64,000 nucleotides of DNA from Axinella damicornis (taxonomy: Eukaryota; Porifera; Demospongiae; Axinellida; Axinellidae). Made by a program: the position numbers and the translations under genes. The stretch is taken from positions 4,144,701 through 4,208,700 of the forward strand of contig OZ007515.1 in the NCBI GenBank assembly GCA_963931865.1. The letters are read 5' to 3'. This document shows positions 46,101 to 56,688 of this stretch, in pieces (the first letter of the stretch is position 1; each line of letters opens with the position of its first letter). Under the pieces are notes generated by a model. It was not told the DNA's origin and did not search any database. It worked only from the letters and a program-made list of their open reading frames with translations.

Positions 46101-47167
46101 GATCCAGGGCCTAAAAGATAACCCAGGTAGAACAGCGTCGGACATAGGCTGCATCCGCTATAAGCGTTAAAAGTTTTTACTACGCTTGTATACCGTAAAA
46201 ACGGTGCATATAAACGCTGACGTAGCAATAATTTCACACCGTTTTCTGAGCCGTAGAATGATCGTTGTTTGTAAACGGAACGTAAACTTTTTATTGACAG
46301 CCACTGTAGGATGTGACCCAGGAATCTCGCATGAAAATTCACACTTTATTGGGTTGAGGGTAGCTCAGGCAGAATTAAGAGAGTCTTGTTCTGCTCTGCC
46401 TGGTCTCTGCCAAACACTAGCACATCATCCATTTGGCTAGACCAGTGAGGATTACGGACATCCTCTTCTGGAAGTGCTCTGGTATCCCAAATTTTTGGGT
46501 AGTTTTGTTTTGAAGTGGTAGTGACTGGACAGTTTCCTGCCGACATGTAGCTGGCGTGGAGGGGTCCAGCAATGCTTGTCAAGACATCCAGGAATGCTAT
46601 GTCCACAGAACCTGCAGCAGGCACATACATAGCTCCTTAGTGAGTGGACTTTCCTTTTGCGGCAGTGGCACTCCACATCCTTGGCCGGACATTTTTCTCA
46701 TGAATGTGCATCTTTGCCACAGAGTGTGCACTTGTTCTGAGCGTTGGAGGACATTTTCGATTCATGTCGACCTCGGCGTTGCTGGCTGCCCCGTAGTCTC
46801 CTGTTGCTGCTACGACTGCTGTACTGTACAGCTTTGAGATTGTTAGGCTCTGCTCCTTTGAACATGTGTTGCTGTTCATGGACGACTTTGTGTTGGCGGA
46901 TGGTATGGGACGTGTGAAGGACTACTACTTCTGCTAGGGTGCGCATGCTGAGTTCGCCGCTCCTTCGCCCCTTCAGCGGCTCATGCGCTTCTGATTAAAG
47001 TGATAAGGTTGTGGTAGTGGTTGGCACAAACGAACCATTTACTCTGAATTATGGTTTATTTCCTTACAGGCAAGAAGATTGTGGCCCAGTTCATTGCTGA
47101 GACAACCTACAACATCAAGTTCCCTGCTGCCTTGGCCGCTGTTGTACCTCTCAAGCCTTCATCCTAA
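38551..47167 (+). CDS. RBM39: RNA-binding protein 39, splicing factor (12 exons, 503 aa)
   Basis: Exons: 38551-38613, 39488-39549, 40585-40662, 40771-40959, 42321-42600, 43374-43447, 43511-43631, 43765-43827, 43891-44098, 44809-45005, 45107-45185, 47070-47167. They total 1512 nt in frame. It begins MADDLDVEALLEAP, close to human RBM39. An Arg/Ser-rich region fills exons 3-4. RRM1 spans about 168-245 (RNP1 KGIAYVEF), RRM2 about 265-340 (KLYVGSLHYN, KGYGFVEF), and a C-terminal U2AF-homology motif about 400-500 has GRFFAG as its Arg-x-Phe site. RBM39 works in early spliceosome assembly by binding U2AF-type ULM peptides and also acts as a transcription coactivator (family knowledge). The linker between RRM2 and the UHM is shorter than in human. 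Introns hold several MITEs. Confidence 0.95.
39700..40205. mobile_element. MITE with CAGTGGCGGAT ends
   Basis: It opens CAGTGGCGGATCTAGG followed by a G homopolymer, and closes with a C homopolymer and ATCCGCCCCTG, the inverse. The shared inner sequence GCAAAGCACGAAGGTGCCAC links it to 9275-9620. This end type is familiar from hAT-like MITEs. It is in RBM39 intron 2. Confidence 0.7.
41295..41345. repeat. Triplicated CCTCGTTCCCAGGCTG
   Basis: The 16-bp end of the TAG(C/T)CTCG palindrome is repeated three times in tandem in RBM39 intron 4, with no matching right arm next to it. Confidence 0.85.
42615..42939. mobile_element. hAT MITE with 8-bp duplication, RBM39 intron 5
   Basis: A 309-bp AT-rich element (42623-42931) lies between perfect GTGCTAAG duplications (42615-42622 and 42932-42939). 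The ends share GCTGGG in inverted orientation, and the interior is rich in ATATCGAT motifs. It starts about 22 bp after the exon 5 donor. Confidence 0.85.
45327..45660. mobile_element. hAT MITE with 8-bp duplication, RBM39 intron 11
   Basis: A 318-bp element (45335-45652) with TAGGGGTGGGCGATAT ends in inverted orientation, flanked by perfect CTGGTAGT repeats. Its ATATCGATA-type interior resembles the element at 42623, so the two may be related. Confidence 0.9.
45727..46308. mobile_element. Mariner-type MITE with TA duplication, RBM39 intron 11
   Basis: A 578-bp element has inverted ends of about 55 bp, starting CAGTGGCTGTCAATAAAAAG and containing TTTACGTTCCGTTTAC. It is flanked by TA on both sides, as for Tc1/mariner insertions. 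No transposase is seen, and it sits 66 bp after the previous MITE. Confidence 0.85.
46340..46950 (-). pseudogene. Gypsy-like retrotransposon fragment
   Basis: On the minus strand a zinc-knuckle-like KCTLCGKDAHS segment (about 46700-46735) is followed downstream by MDDVLVFG (about 46410-46440), the reverse-transcriptase catalytic box with the usual flanks. The frame shifts between the two, and most of the polymerase is missing. No LTR is recognised. It is an old Ty3/gypsy-type relic in RBM39 intron 11, next to the two MITEs. Confidence 0.6.
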
Positions 47168-47234
47168 ACTTTGATATGCTGCAACTTTTATCATAGTTTG
47201 TGTACTTGCACGTGCATTAATTTTTGGGCTGTCC

Positions 47235-47240
47235 AATAAA
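47235..47240 (+). terminator. Polyadenylation signal of RBM39
   Basis: AATAAA lies 67 bp past the RBM39 stop codon. Confidence 0.7.
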
Positions 47241-47288
47241 ACGAACAAGAAAAGAAATTTCAGAATAGTTGGCTAGTACCGGTACCAT

Positions 47289-47331
47289 CAAGGATACTTG
47301 ATTACTTTACGTAAGTAATCAAGTATCCTTG
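47289..47331. repeat. Hairpin downstream of RBM39
   Basis: Perfect arms CAAGGATACTTGATTACT and complement surround a TACGTA centre, about 50 bp after the AATAAA. It may be a MITE or a transcript-end structure. Confidence 0.75.
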
Positions 47332-47935
47332 GTACCATAATTAATTGTAAGGGGCTGCAGCTCGCCTGTTAGAGTCAAGTGAAGTACTGTGAGTTGAATC
47401 TTGCGAAGTGTAGTCGCAAGGCGGCAGTAGTCCTCGGTTTACGTAACTGTAGATCGAAAGTAAAATGATCTACAATCTACCCACATTCTCATGCCATGCG
47501 TTACTGGATGGTGCTACATCCTACCAGTTCACAGATCGTTATAGGCTATCTAAACTGAACAGTTAGGTAGGTAGGGGTGTTGAAGCACTGGACTTGAAGA
47601 GGAAAGAGTCGAATCATGTAGATCTCAGGCTGTCTTACATGTAGACTGGTCCTAGTTATAGTACATGAAGTTAGTGTGGGGAAGGACGTGGTCCAGAGTT
47701 GTACTATGGGTGGTGGGAATGGTATTATATCCCCATTGTTATCCAGTCAGAATACTGCAGCAACACTTCCAAGAGAAACTAGTTTGTCAGAGAAGGAGAT
47801 CGCTTTATGCTACTTTTGTGATTGTGCTGCTACACATACCCCTGGAAGGTGAGATTGTAGTTGTTGAATTTACAGTAGGGAGTGGGGAGTGCACTTGATG
47901 TGATTCTCTTGCTCTCGATCCTCCAGCCTGCATAA
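47332..47935. other. Intergenic RBM39-ZC3H18
   Basis: No gene or repeat is recognised. The bases just before the ZC3H18 ATG read like a splice acceptor (ctccag), so a 5' UTR exon upstream is possible. Confidence 0.4.
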
Positions 47936-49245
47936 ATGTCATCCTCAGAAGCTCCTCCGCCCAGGGATAGTACGGGCATTTCAGAAGGAGAGGTATCAGA
48001 AGAGACGACGAAACAAGTCGGAGGTCGATCGACATCGCCAATCTCAGTCCCTGATCTCAAGGATGAGTTGTCAAGGAAGGATAAGCTGTTTTCTACGGGA
48101 GAAAACTCAAGAATTGAACCTGGTACAGCTGAGGGATCAGCTTCAACGGCTGGTACGAGGATGAAGGGTGCGGTTACAGTGCGGGAGGAAGAGTGCCCGA
48201 TCACCGAGGGAAGGGGAGATCATCTTGCTGACGTGCTGACACCTGAATGTGATGATGAACTGGACTATGATGAGTTGATAGAGACAGAGCCGTTTGATAG
48301 GACTTCGGGACACCAGGTCAGTGGGGAGGAGGGAAAGAGGGAGAGGGTAGGGAGGAGGGAGGAGGAGAGTTAGGCACACAAAACCCTTGATACATCCACA
48401 TTACTCGATTCTCCTTCAATTAATGGTACAGACAAGAGAGTTTGTCGATGATGAAGATGAGGTCAAAGTTCATGCCACTGAGGATATTGAGGAGGGCGAG
48501 ATCTCTTCGGATGAGGAGGGAGAAATCAAAGGTGAGCATTTATTAGAATCACTGACCTCAACTTTGGGGAGTAAAACTTGGAATGTGGTGTGGTCATGTC
48601 ATTTTGGCTTCCCCCTTTATTGTCAGCTGCCTCATATATATTCTACTGTTTAAGGCCCTTTTTTGACCACATCAAAGGATATTAAGTCTGGAAAAGGGGG
48701 AAGCACCCTTGTACCCCCTTTGAAAGGAAACAGCTTGCAATGTGCATGTAGTTGGCTGCCCTTGACAACCAATGAAAGTTAAAGCATTTGATGTACTGGC
48801 TTCACTGCTACTGGGTGGCTTATTGCATTGTTCACCCAGATGATGATGTTGAGGAGAAACAGAAGGGGACAGAGGAGAAGGAGGTGGAGGAAGAGGGGGT
48901 TGATGATCAACCGTCTGTTCCCAAACTGCCCATGGAAACAGAACCCATCAAACCAGACATTTTGGAACCACCTGAGGCTTCACTACCTGCTCCTCTTGCC
49001 GAGAGTACCTGTGGGGAGGTAGGGGAGAGGGAGAAGAAAGAGTCGGAGGAAGAGGAGGGAGAGGAATCATCGGAGGAGAAATCTGAGGAGGAGTCTGATG
49101 CAGAGGAAAGTGGGACACAGGAAGAGGTACATGTGTATGAGAGTCAAGTAGGGATGCATGTACATGTACAATGTATGTGCTTATTGGGGCGAGCCTGAGC
49201 GAGCCCCACACTAGCGTGACTTCATTGCGCTGTGCGTGTGTATGT

Positions 49246-49276
<31 letters not shown>

Positions 49277-52200
49277 GAATTTGTAAATACCGTAAATTTT
49301 AAATCTGCGAATTTCACTTGCACGTGCACAATAATATTCAAATTCAACAACGAGCTCTATAGTATACGCGGGTACGCACCTCGATACGCGATGCAAGGAA
49401 TCGTGAACCGTCTAGCTACCTGTTCGACGGACGATAACGACAACAAAGACGGAGAGACCACTCGTGGACATTGGCTAGAGCACCATGAACATTCTGCCTC
49501 CTCGGTGGCGACACTGACAAAGGCAGAGACTGCGGCTCAGAGTCGTGGACCTACCGTGGCGCATGTTGGTGCTAGACTGCTTCAGCTACAAACGCTAACC
49601 TGTCTCACAGTTGCTGTGATGTACACGAGTGTATGTTTAGGGCATAATTTCTGTGGCCTATGCTCATTGCCCTGTCACAGTCATGTGAATGCAACTGCTT
49701 CATGCGGCACGCGCATGCTCTTCACTCAGGCTCGCCCCCCAATGTCCTGCATTCCACTAGTGATTGTTGCTTGTTTTGTGTACATGTGTACATGCATGAT
49801 TGTGTGTGTACTGTTTGTGTCCAGGTGTGCATGTGTATGCGACCTCACCAACTGACCACACCCCTGAACCACTTGGACTCATTACTACTCACAAAAACGC
49901 ATGTGGGCACGTTACCATAGTTACTGAGTCAATGTGTGGGCACGTTACCATGGTTACTGAGTCAAACACTGCTTCTCATTAGTACTCGCAAAAACGCATG
50001 TGGGCACGTTACCATGGTTACTGAGTCAATGTGTTATGATCGAGTCTACCTTGTGGTTTGATGATGTGGGCGTGGTACCGGCCTTTGTTCAAGCCCAAGT
50101 ATGCAGCAGTCAAGAAAGCAGAGTGGGAGACGGCCCGGCAACTAGGCTGTGTGTCTGTGTGTGTCATGTTTGAATGTATGTGTGCATGTTGGTGTGTGTG
50201 TCTCTGTGCATGTGTGTGTGTGTGTGATTATGAGAGTGAGAGTATATCACATTTCTGCTACAGGCTAAAGAATCAACAGATGACAAAACTCAACTTTGCA
50301 GGCACTTCCTGAATGGTATGTTACTGATCGCAACACTTGATGTGGCATTTTAGGGGAGTCTATTTCCCTCCAAATCTCCAGGCAAATGCTCGTGGGGAAA
50401 GCAATGCAGATTCCTGCACGCTAAGCCAACTTCATACAGAGGTAACTCGTTTTCTTTCTATCTAGCCTCATTCCCAGGTGCTCGGAAGGGGGAAGGAGCT
50501 CTTCTCCCCCTCTCGAGCACTTTGGAACAAGGCTAACTTGCTATCTACATGTATAAATGCAACCCTGTGTTATTCCTTGTCGCTTTGCACTATCAGAAGT
50601 GGCAAATACATGTAGATGGCTTGGGCCTTGAAAACCCATCTAAGAAAATAATCTATGTGTGAACGTGATGTAGTGATGACCTCATTCATACATTTCTCAC
50701 TCTGACCTGCCCTCAGCTTACTAATGCTGACATCAGCTCATACAGAGTGTCTAAGTGACATGTGCATGTATTTCCAATAAGGTGAAGACGTTGGGCCATG
50801 GAGTCCCTCGAAGCCACCGGTAGAGAAACTTCCACCCCATGATCGAATTGGGATGCCCCCACGATTCCCCGGGCCACCTCACATTGTCCCGTGTGATCTG
50901 AGGGGTCCTCCCCCACCAGGCCCTAGGGGGTACCCTGGTCCGCCACCACCACCTGGATTTGTGCATGGACCCCCTCCAGGTGAGGCACTGATTAGTAACG
51001 ATGGCATTAATTTTTGGTGGCAGTAAACTATGTTCACATGGGGTAATATTAATAGAGGCATCTTCTATACTGTGAGCATATTTTGTGATTTGTATATAAA
51101 GAACCAACCACTTTCCCCTACACCTGTGTGGCCTGGGAACGAGGCTAGCTCGGGGATGGGTGGGAGTCTGGGTGGCTACTCTAGTGTATTGTCATTGTAC
51201 AGTGTACTACATGTAGCACATTTCTTTCTAGTCTAGATAGTGACAGGCGGTATTTGTAAGTGGGTTATTAATCAGAACCTGCGTTGCTCCACACACTGTG
51301 GGACTCATGGCGAGTGAGGAAATAGGCAGCACAGATGTGAGGAATGATGACCCTGTGGTGCTGCCAAATCATCCTCCTCCTCCTCCTCCGTCAATCAACG
51401 GATGATCTGATTCAGGGTTTCTTCCCAAACCATCCCTGTTGTGGATGATGTGTGTGCACATACAGTAGTGTAGTGTTGTTACTTTTCTCTGGCTTCTTAT
51501 AATCCCTCTCCCTCTCTCTCATATGCCCTTCCTGTCCCTCTCTCCTTTTCTCTCTCTCTCTTTCCCTATCTCTCCTCTATCCCTCCCCCCTCTCTCTCTC
51601 CTCTTTCCCCCCTCTCTCTCTACCTCTTTCCCTCCCCTCTCTCTCGTCCTCTCTCCATCAGGCCCTGGGCATGGTATGCCCCCCCACATGGGCCCACCTC
51701 ATCCTGGGATGAACATGGTACCTCCGGGGTTTGGTCCCCACGCCCCTCCCTTCCATCGCCATCCTCATCCCAACATGCCACCTTACAGAGGGAGGGGACC
51801 ACCTCACATGCCATACCCACCATATAGGGTTCGTCACACTTATCGTAACTCCTGAGTGTAAGAGTGGTTTCAATGCTCACATCCGATATTGGTTCGCCTA
51901 GATCATCTGACTTCCGCTAGCAACCACATAACGTTACAAACAGCGCACAGAGCAAGTGCTCTAATAGTATTTCTTGTTACGACATCATGGTTAGCACATA
52001 TTTATATTGTGTAGCATGTAGGATATCAATAGAGACTACTGTGGGATAGATAATTATCATGACTGTCATGTGAGTGTCACATGTATCCGTTCGGCATTGT
52101 GCTGAGCAGGTGTGTAGCTTCTGCCACAGCATCACCACCTTATTCTTTCCCTCACCCTCCCCACCCTAACCAGCATCCCCCTGGTTCCAGGAAGGGACTA

Positions 52201-53314
52201 AAGGCAGCAGTCAGTGAGGTAGCAGAGGAGTCAGAAGGGTGGTTCCGTCTTCGTACTATTTCTCACGCTTGGAACAGTGACGAGGAGGGAGAAGGGGGAG
52301 TACCAGAGGATCTGAGAAACAAACTAAAGGTACGTGTAGGGAGTAAAGGGGACCTGTAAGTAATCATCTCCTGCTCAATGACTTGTCAGCATACCGATGT
52401 TTCTTGTCTAACTCAGAGGAAGAAGGCTGAAGAGGGGAATGCAGACTCGGACGGGTATGGCCATCCATGTGTACTGATAGCATTGCTGTACCGTAGTCTC
52501 TCGAAAATACGCCCACCCTCGAAAATACACCCACCCCCCTTTTTCGCGACAAGTTGTTGCAAAGGGTAATTTATTCCTCGAAAGTACGCACCCTATTAGG
52601 AAAGCACTTGAATAGCTCGGGAAGAAGTACTGTCAAAGAGGTTGGACTAAGAAATGAAAGCTGGCTATCGTGGTACTATTTGCAATGAATATTATGTTGT
52701 ATGCCATTGCATAATCAGCTGTGTACTGAGGGCATGACATGAGACCGTGCACGCGCTGTGCATTGCATGTTTGTGTCTTCGCGTGTGCAATCGCCTAGCG
52801 TAGCACTGGCAGCGCACTATGGATTTCTCGGAAGCAGCAGCAATTAGCAAGTCCCGAAGATAGTCTGCGCACTCTACGTCATTCAAACACTCCTGCTGTC
52901 TTGTTTGCTGTTCCTGTAGCTACTCACACGAAGAGATTGTTCCTGCTCACCAAGAAACTCCGGGAGTAGTAGTAGTTAAGCCTTGCTAGAATGACTGTTG
53001 CAGTATGGCACTTGTATATTACGCATGTACTTGGGTGGGCCTACTTTCGAATTGGGTGGGCCTACTTTCGAGTCAAGGGTGGGCCTATTTTCGGGAGAGG
53101 GGTTCTCGAAAATACGCCCATCCCCCTCTTTGAGCAGATTCTAAATTCATCGCCCATGGGCGTATTTTCGAGAGACTACGGTACATGTGTAAAGATGATA
53201 GTGTTCTGTTGAAGTGGAGCAGGTTGATAGTGTTCTGTTGAGCGTTCGGTCACAGTCATATTCATATTTTGGATGACTACCACTGATGGCTCATGATGCA
53301 CTGTAATCTCATCT

Positions 53315-53388
<74 letters not shown>

Positions 53389-56300
53389 CGAAGGCAGTGG
53401 AGATGAGCAGCATTCTAAGAAGAGAAAGAAGCATTTGAAGCAGGTAGGGAGTGAGGAGTGGACTGATCCCTGGGCCCGTCATGGGGGAGCAGAGAAATTG
53501 AAAACCAAGAAGAAGAAAAAGAAGAAAGAGGTGAGGTGAACTGCACCTTTTCGAGGGACAGCACAACTAATAAAGCCATAGGCTTGGGCCAGTCAACGTG
53601 AATGCCCTGGCAAAGTGTGTAACTGCTGTTGCCAATCAGCTCCTGGAGGTGTAGAAGGTCTGGAATGAGGCTGGCACCGTTTGTGCAGTGGTAAAACATA
53701 ATGTGTGGAGGCCATGAAGTCTGTATACTTGGACTTACCGTGCCTTGTGTGCATGTCTCTTCACCCACTGTGTGTGTGAGCAGAGCACTGGGGCGTCGGG
53801 TAACGACTCCACTTCAACAGAGGAAGTGGAGACAAAGAAACTCAAGAAGAAAGCCAGCAAAGAGAAGGAGAAGAGGAAAGAGAAGCACAAGCTGTCAAAG
53901 AAATCATCTGCCAAGTCTCTAGACGCTGACGGAAGGGAGCTGGATCAGGCGTCATCGGCAGAGAGTTCTGAGAATGAGGACAAGGGAGAAGAAACCAGAA
54001 AGAGAAGCAAGAAGAAGAGAGCAAAGAAGAGGTACGTAAATAGAATGGAGAGGTCTGGTGGTGTACTGTATATATGTGCATTTTAGCGTGTATGGTGTCA
54101 AGGATAGATGCTGAAAAGCTATAGCCATGTCCCCTAACTCCCCACCACTCCTCTTCTGCAGTGAAAGAAAGTCCTCAAAGTCCAGGAAGGGCAAGCATGG
54201 TGAGAGCGGCTCTCCCTCAGATGACTCTAGTGAAGGAGAGGAACTGGAGGAAGAAGCAGAGGGGGAGGAACAGAGTTCACACAGGAGGAAGAGGAGGAAG
54301 GACAGGACAGCGGAGAACAACTCAGAGGAAGAGCAGCGGAAGAGGAAGAAGGGAAAACACCACAGGTCTCCATCACCAGTGAGTTAGTGGCATGTCACAC
54401 GGTGTTCCTGGGGAGGTCATGGTTAAGCTTGCAGGTACAACCCTCCCCAGTTCCACATGAGTACCATGATGAGACCAATACCATTCCACGCTCTGATGCT
54501 CCTCCTTATTATGGGCTTCACAGAGTGATGTCAACGTGGCTGCTTTTGGGGAGTGGGGGGTGGGGGGCTCGTCTTCTGGCACTGCATATAAATTCTTTAA
54601 ATTCCTACTGGTACGGTGTGCACAGTGAACCAACAGCACCATCCACATTCCACCTGGAGCTTATGAACCAACAAAGCTGGCAACCAATAGCTCAATACCT
54701 CTGTTTTACAAATGAGGCGGCAGTTACCTGTCACAGTAGCTCTTAAATTACACAATACTAGTGCAGTACATCATGTCTTTGTCTTTCAGGAGCGTTACAG
54801 AGAAGGTTTCTACCCTCCATACCAACACACCTTCCCTCCTCCACCACCTGGTGGTCCCGGCAGAGGACACTGGCCCCCCCATCCTGGCAGACCCCCACCA
54901 TATGTGGACCCTCACTACCCCCCTCCCCCTCGGGGATATGGGCCTGACCATGAGAGATTTGGTGGGCCAAGGAAAATGGACTATGAAGATTGGAGGAAGT
55001 TTCGACGAGAACCACCACCGCCGATGCCCCCAATGGGTTTTAGGCGGGGTCCTCCTAGCCCTCCTCATCCTCCTTATGAATGGGGGGAGCACAGGAGGCG
55101 TTTTGCTCCTCCCTGGAGGGGGGAGGGACAGCACCGTGGTGACAGGGGGAGCTCTGAGGATCGTAGCCACAGTGTCACACCCGCACCTGATCATTCTTCT
55201 AGCTCTGGACTGGACTCCAGCCCAGAGAGGAAGCCGCCTCGGAAAGGGGGACACAAGCACTCACCCAAGCCACACAAGGGAAAAGGACAGGAGAAGAGGA
55301 AGAGAGAGGTAGGTAATCAGTAGCCTCGTTCCCAGGTCCTGCCCGGCGATGAAAAGCTGGGCGGGGCCTGGGAATGGCTAGAGTGGGTCTTAGATTAGAG
55401 GCTTGAATAGTTGTGTGAGGCAGAAGTTTACTTCCACAGGGTTAAAACACCAATGTTAGTTGAAACATACCCTTCGAGATCGACCTGATACAAGGCCAAG
55501 TAGTGGATGTATCCACGTGCAACTGGGACGAAGCCTTGCACGGCTGCTGGTAATATGCACGCTCCAATCCCGTCCCTTTGGATGCCATTGCTGACTCGAT
55601 CGACAGCTCCTCACGTGACATGTGCGTTCATTGGAATGAGCTGCAACTCGTAGCTTGTGCGACCAGTGAGTTGCAACCGGTTGCAAGGGGCTGACACTCC
55701 CATTGACACCGTAGTCAGAGCTGGTGACAAAGGTCAAGAAATCTTGACCGTCATTTTCGCTGCTTGACCACTTGACCGCATCTCAAAAAGACTCTTGACC
55801 GTTTGACTGTGCTGTATTTCAGCCGTTGACTGCTTGACCGCCGATAGTATACGGAAGAATGTGTAGCGACTCCACCGCTTCCTTAGTATATGGGGTCAAG
55901 ATTCGCTGATAAGCCCAGTCGCAGCTCTGACTATGGCGTCAATGGGAGTGTCACCCCCTTGGGTTGCAAAGCGGCTACCAGGAGTGTGGTTGCCCCTCGA
56001 CTCTAAAGAGAAAGTAAAACTGTAGTCATGGAATACTTACCCAGCGAGCCTTGTGTTGTGACTCAATGCAGTGCCGTTACCAGTGTGGTCGACGATAGTG
56101 GTGATGCTACATGCGATTTCGAAATGGGTGCACATGCGCACACAGAGTAAATAATTGATGGCAAGAGTGCATGATGACATCATTGTTTCATCATGAGCTC
56201 TTGTTGATGGCCATAGCACTTCTAGTTCCACCAGCTTGTAGTAAAGAACTACATTGGTGATTATGTAACCACAACTACAGCACTTGCTTTTAGAATGCAT

Positions 56301-56477
56301 ATGTTTCTATTGCAGAGCTCTACACACAGAAGCTCAGAGAAAAGCAGCCGCTCGGGCAGCAATGGGAAGGAGAAGTCTAAGTCACTCAGCAGGAGAGAGA
56401 AGCTGCTGCAAGAACTGCAGGCCATTGACAAAGTCATTGAACGCAAGAAGTCCAAGAAACACCGTGGACACTCGTAG
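47936..56477 (+). CDS. ZC3H18: Zinc finger CCCH protein 18 homologue (14 exons, 928 aa)
   Basis: Exons: 47936-48316, 48432-48531, 48840-49126, 50264-50315, 50382-50441, 50782-50979, 51662-51844, 52130-52329, 52417-52454, 53389-53530, 53784-54031, 54162-54378, 54790-55308, 56316-56477. They total 2787 nt in frame. Acidic low-complexity exons with a DELDYDEL motif lead to one CX7CX5CX3H finger (C268, C276, C282, H286) split between exons 4 and 5. Pro-rich segments, an EWTDPW motif, long Lys/Ser/Glu tracts and a C-terminal SLSRREKLLQELQAI helix follow. The last two match human ZC3H18, a bridge between cap-binding ARS2 and the nuclear exosome adaptor (family knowledge). Exon 7-8 boundaries are less certain than the rest. 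Length is close to the human 953 aa. Confidence 0.9.
49202..50060. repeat. ZC3H18 intron 3 repeats
   Basis: It holds a (TTGC)n run at about 49246-49276, and three copies of a 34-36 bp unit containing GTGGGCACGTTACCATGG, at about 49893-50036. A 207-aa ORF across 49232-49855 matches no family. Confidence 0.6.
50463..50535. repeat. TAG(C/T)CTCG palindrome
   Basis: TAGCCTCATTCCCAGGTGCTC pairs with GAGCACTTTGGAACAAGGCTA around a GGGGGAAGGAG centre. It is 22 bp after the ZC3H18 exon 5 donor. Confidence 0.75.
52489..53183. mobile_element. Mariner-type MITE with TA duplication, ZC3H18 intron 9
   Basis: Inverted ends begin CCGTAGTCTCTCGAAAATAC, followed by GCCCA, flanked by TA on both sides. The 691-bp element repeats CGAAAATACGCCCA-type motifs inside both ends. 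No transposase is visible. Confidence 0.88.
53315..53384. repeat. (CA)n at ZC3H18 exon 10 acceptor
   Basis: About 66 bp of CA repeat runs almost directly into the aaacag acceptor at 53388, with no ordinary polypyrimidine tract. Confidence 0.92.
55321..55380. repeat. TAG(C/T)CTCG palindrome, long subfamily
   Basis: TAGCCTCGTTCCCAGGTCC closes with GGGGCCTGGGAATGGCTA, with the GATGAAAAGCTGGGC core. It starts 13 bp after the ZC3H18 exon 13 donor. Confidence 0.8.
55687..55958. mobile_element. GGTGACACTCCCA element, copy 1
   Basis: Ends GGGGCTGACACTCCCATTGAC and its inverse enclose a CTTGACC-rich interior. It is the second-best preserved member of this family and lies in ZC3H18 intron 13. Confidence 0.75.
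56165..56207. repeat. GATGACATCAT hairpin
   Basis: A short palindrome related to 2083-2159, about 110 bp before the last ZC3H18 exon. Confidence 0.5.
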
Positions 56478-56688
56478 TCCAGTTTGGGGGCGCAATTTAC
56501 TACTGAATGCAGTATTTTCACTGTACTATTCATTTTTCTCCACTCAGTTCAGTCAAGCTGTAGGTCTCAACAAAATTCATGTTGTGATGTTACATACGTG
56601 ACCTTTGAACCGCGAGGCACATCCTATATTATGCGGTCAGCGAAGCTATTTATTTTTGTGAGGTCGCGAGACCGGCATTGTCGCAGAT

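Noticed and set aside
49232..49855. 207-aa ORF with a Cys/Leu-rich start
   Set aside because: It lies in ZC3H18 intron 3, spans a TTGC repeat and matches no family. Composition looks random.
50058..50150. Possible coding exon (FKPKYAAVKKAEWE)
   Set aside because: The underlying GCAGTCAAGAAAGC-GAGTG sequence recurs at about 13565 as part of a repeat, and the ZC3H18 frame closes without it.
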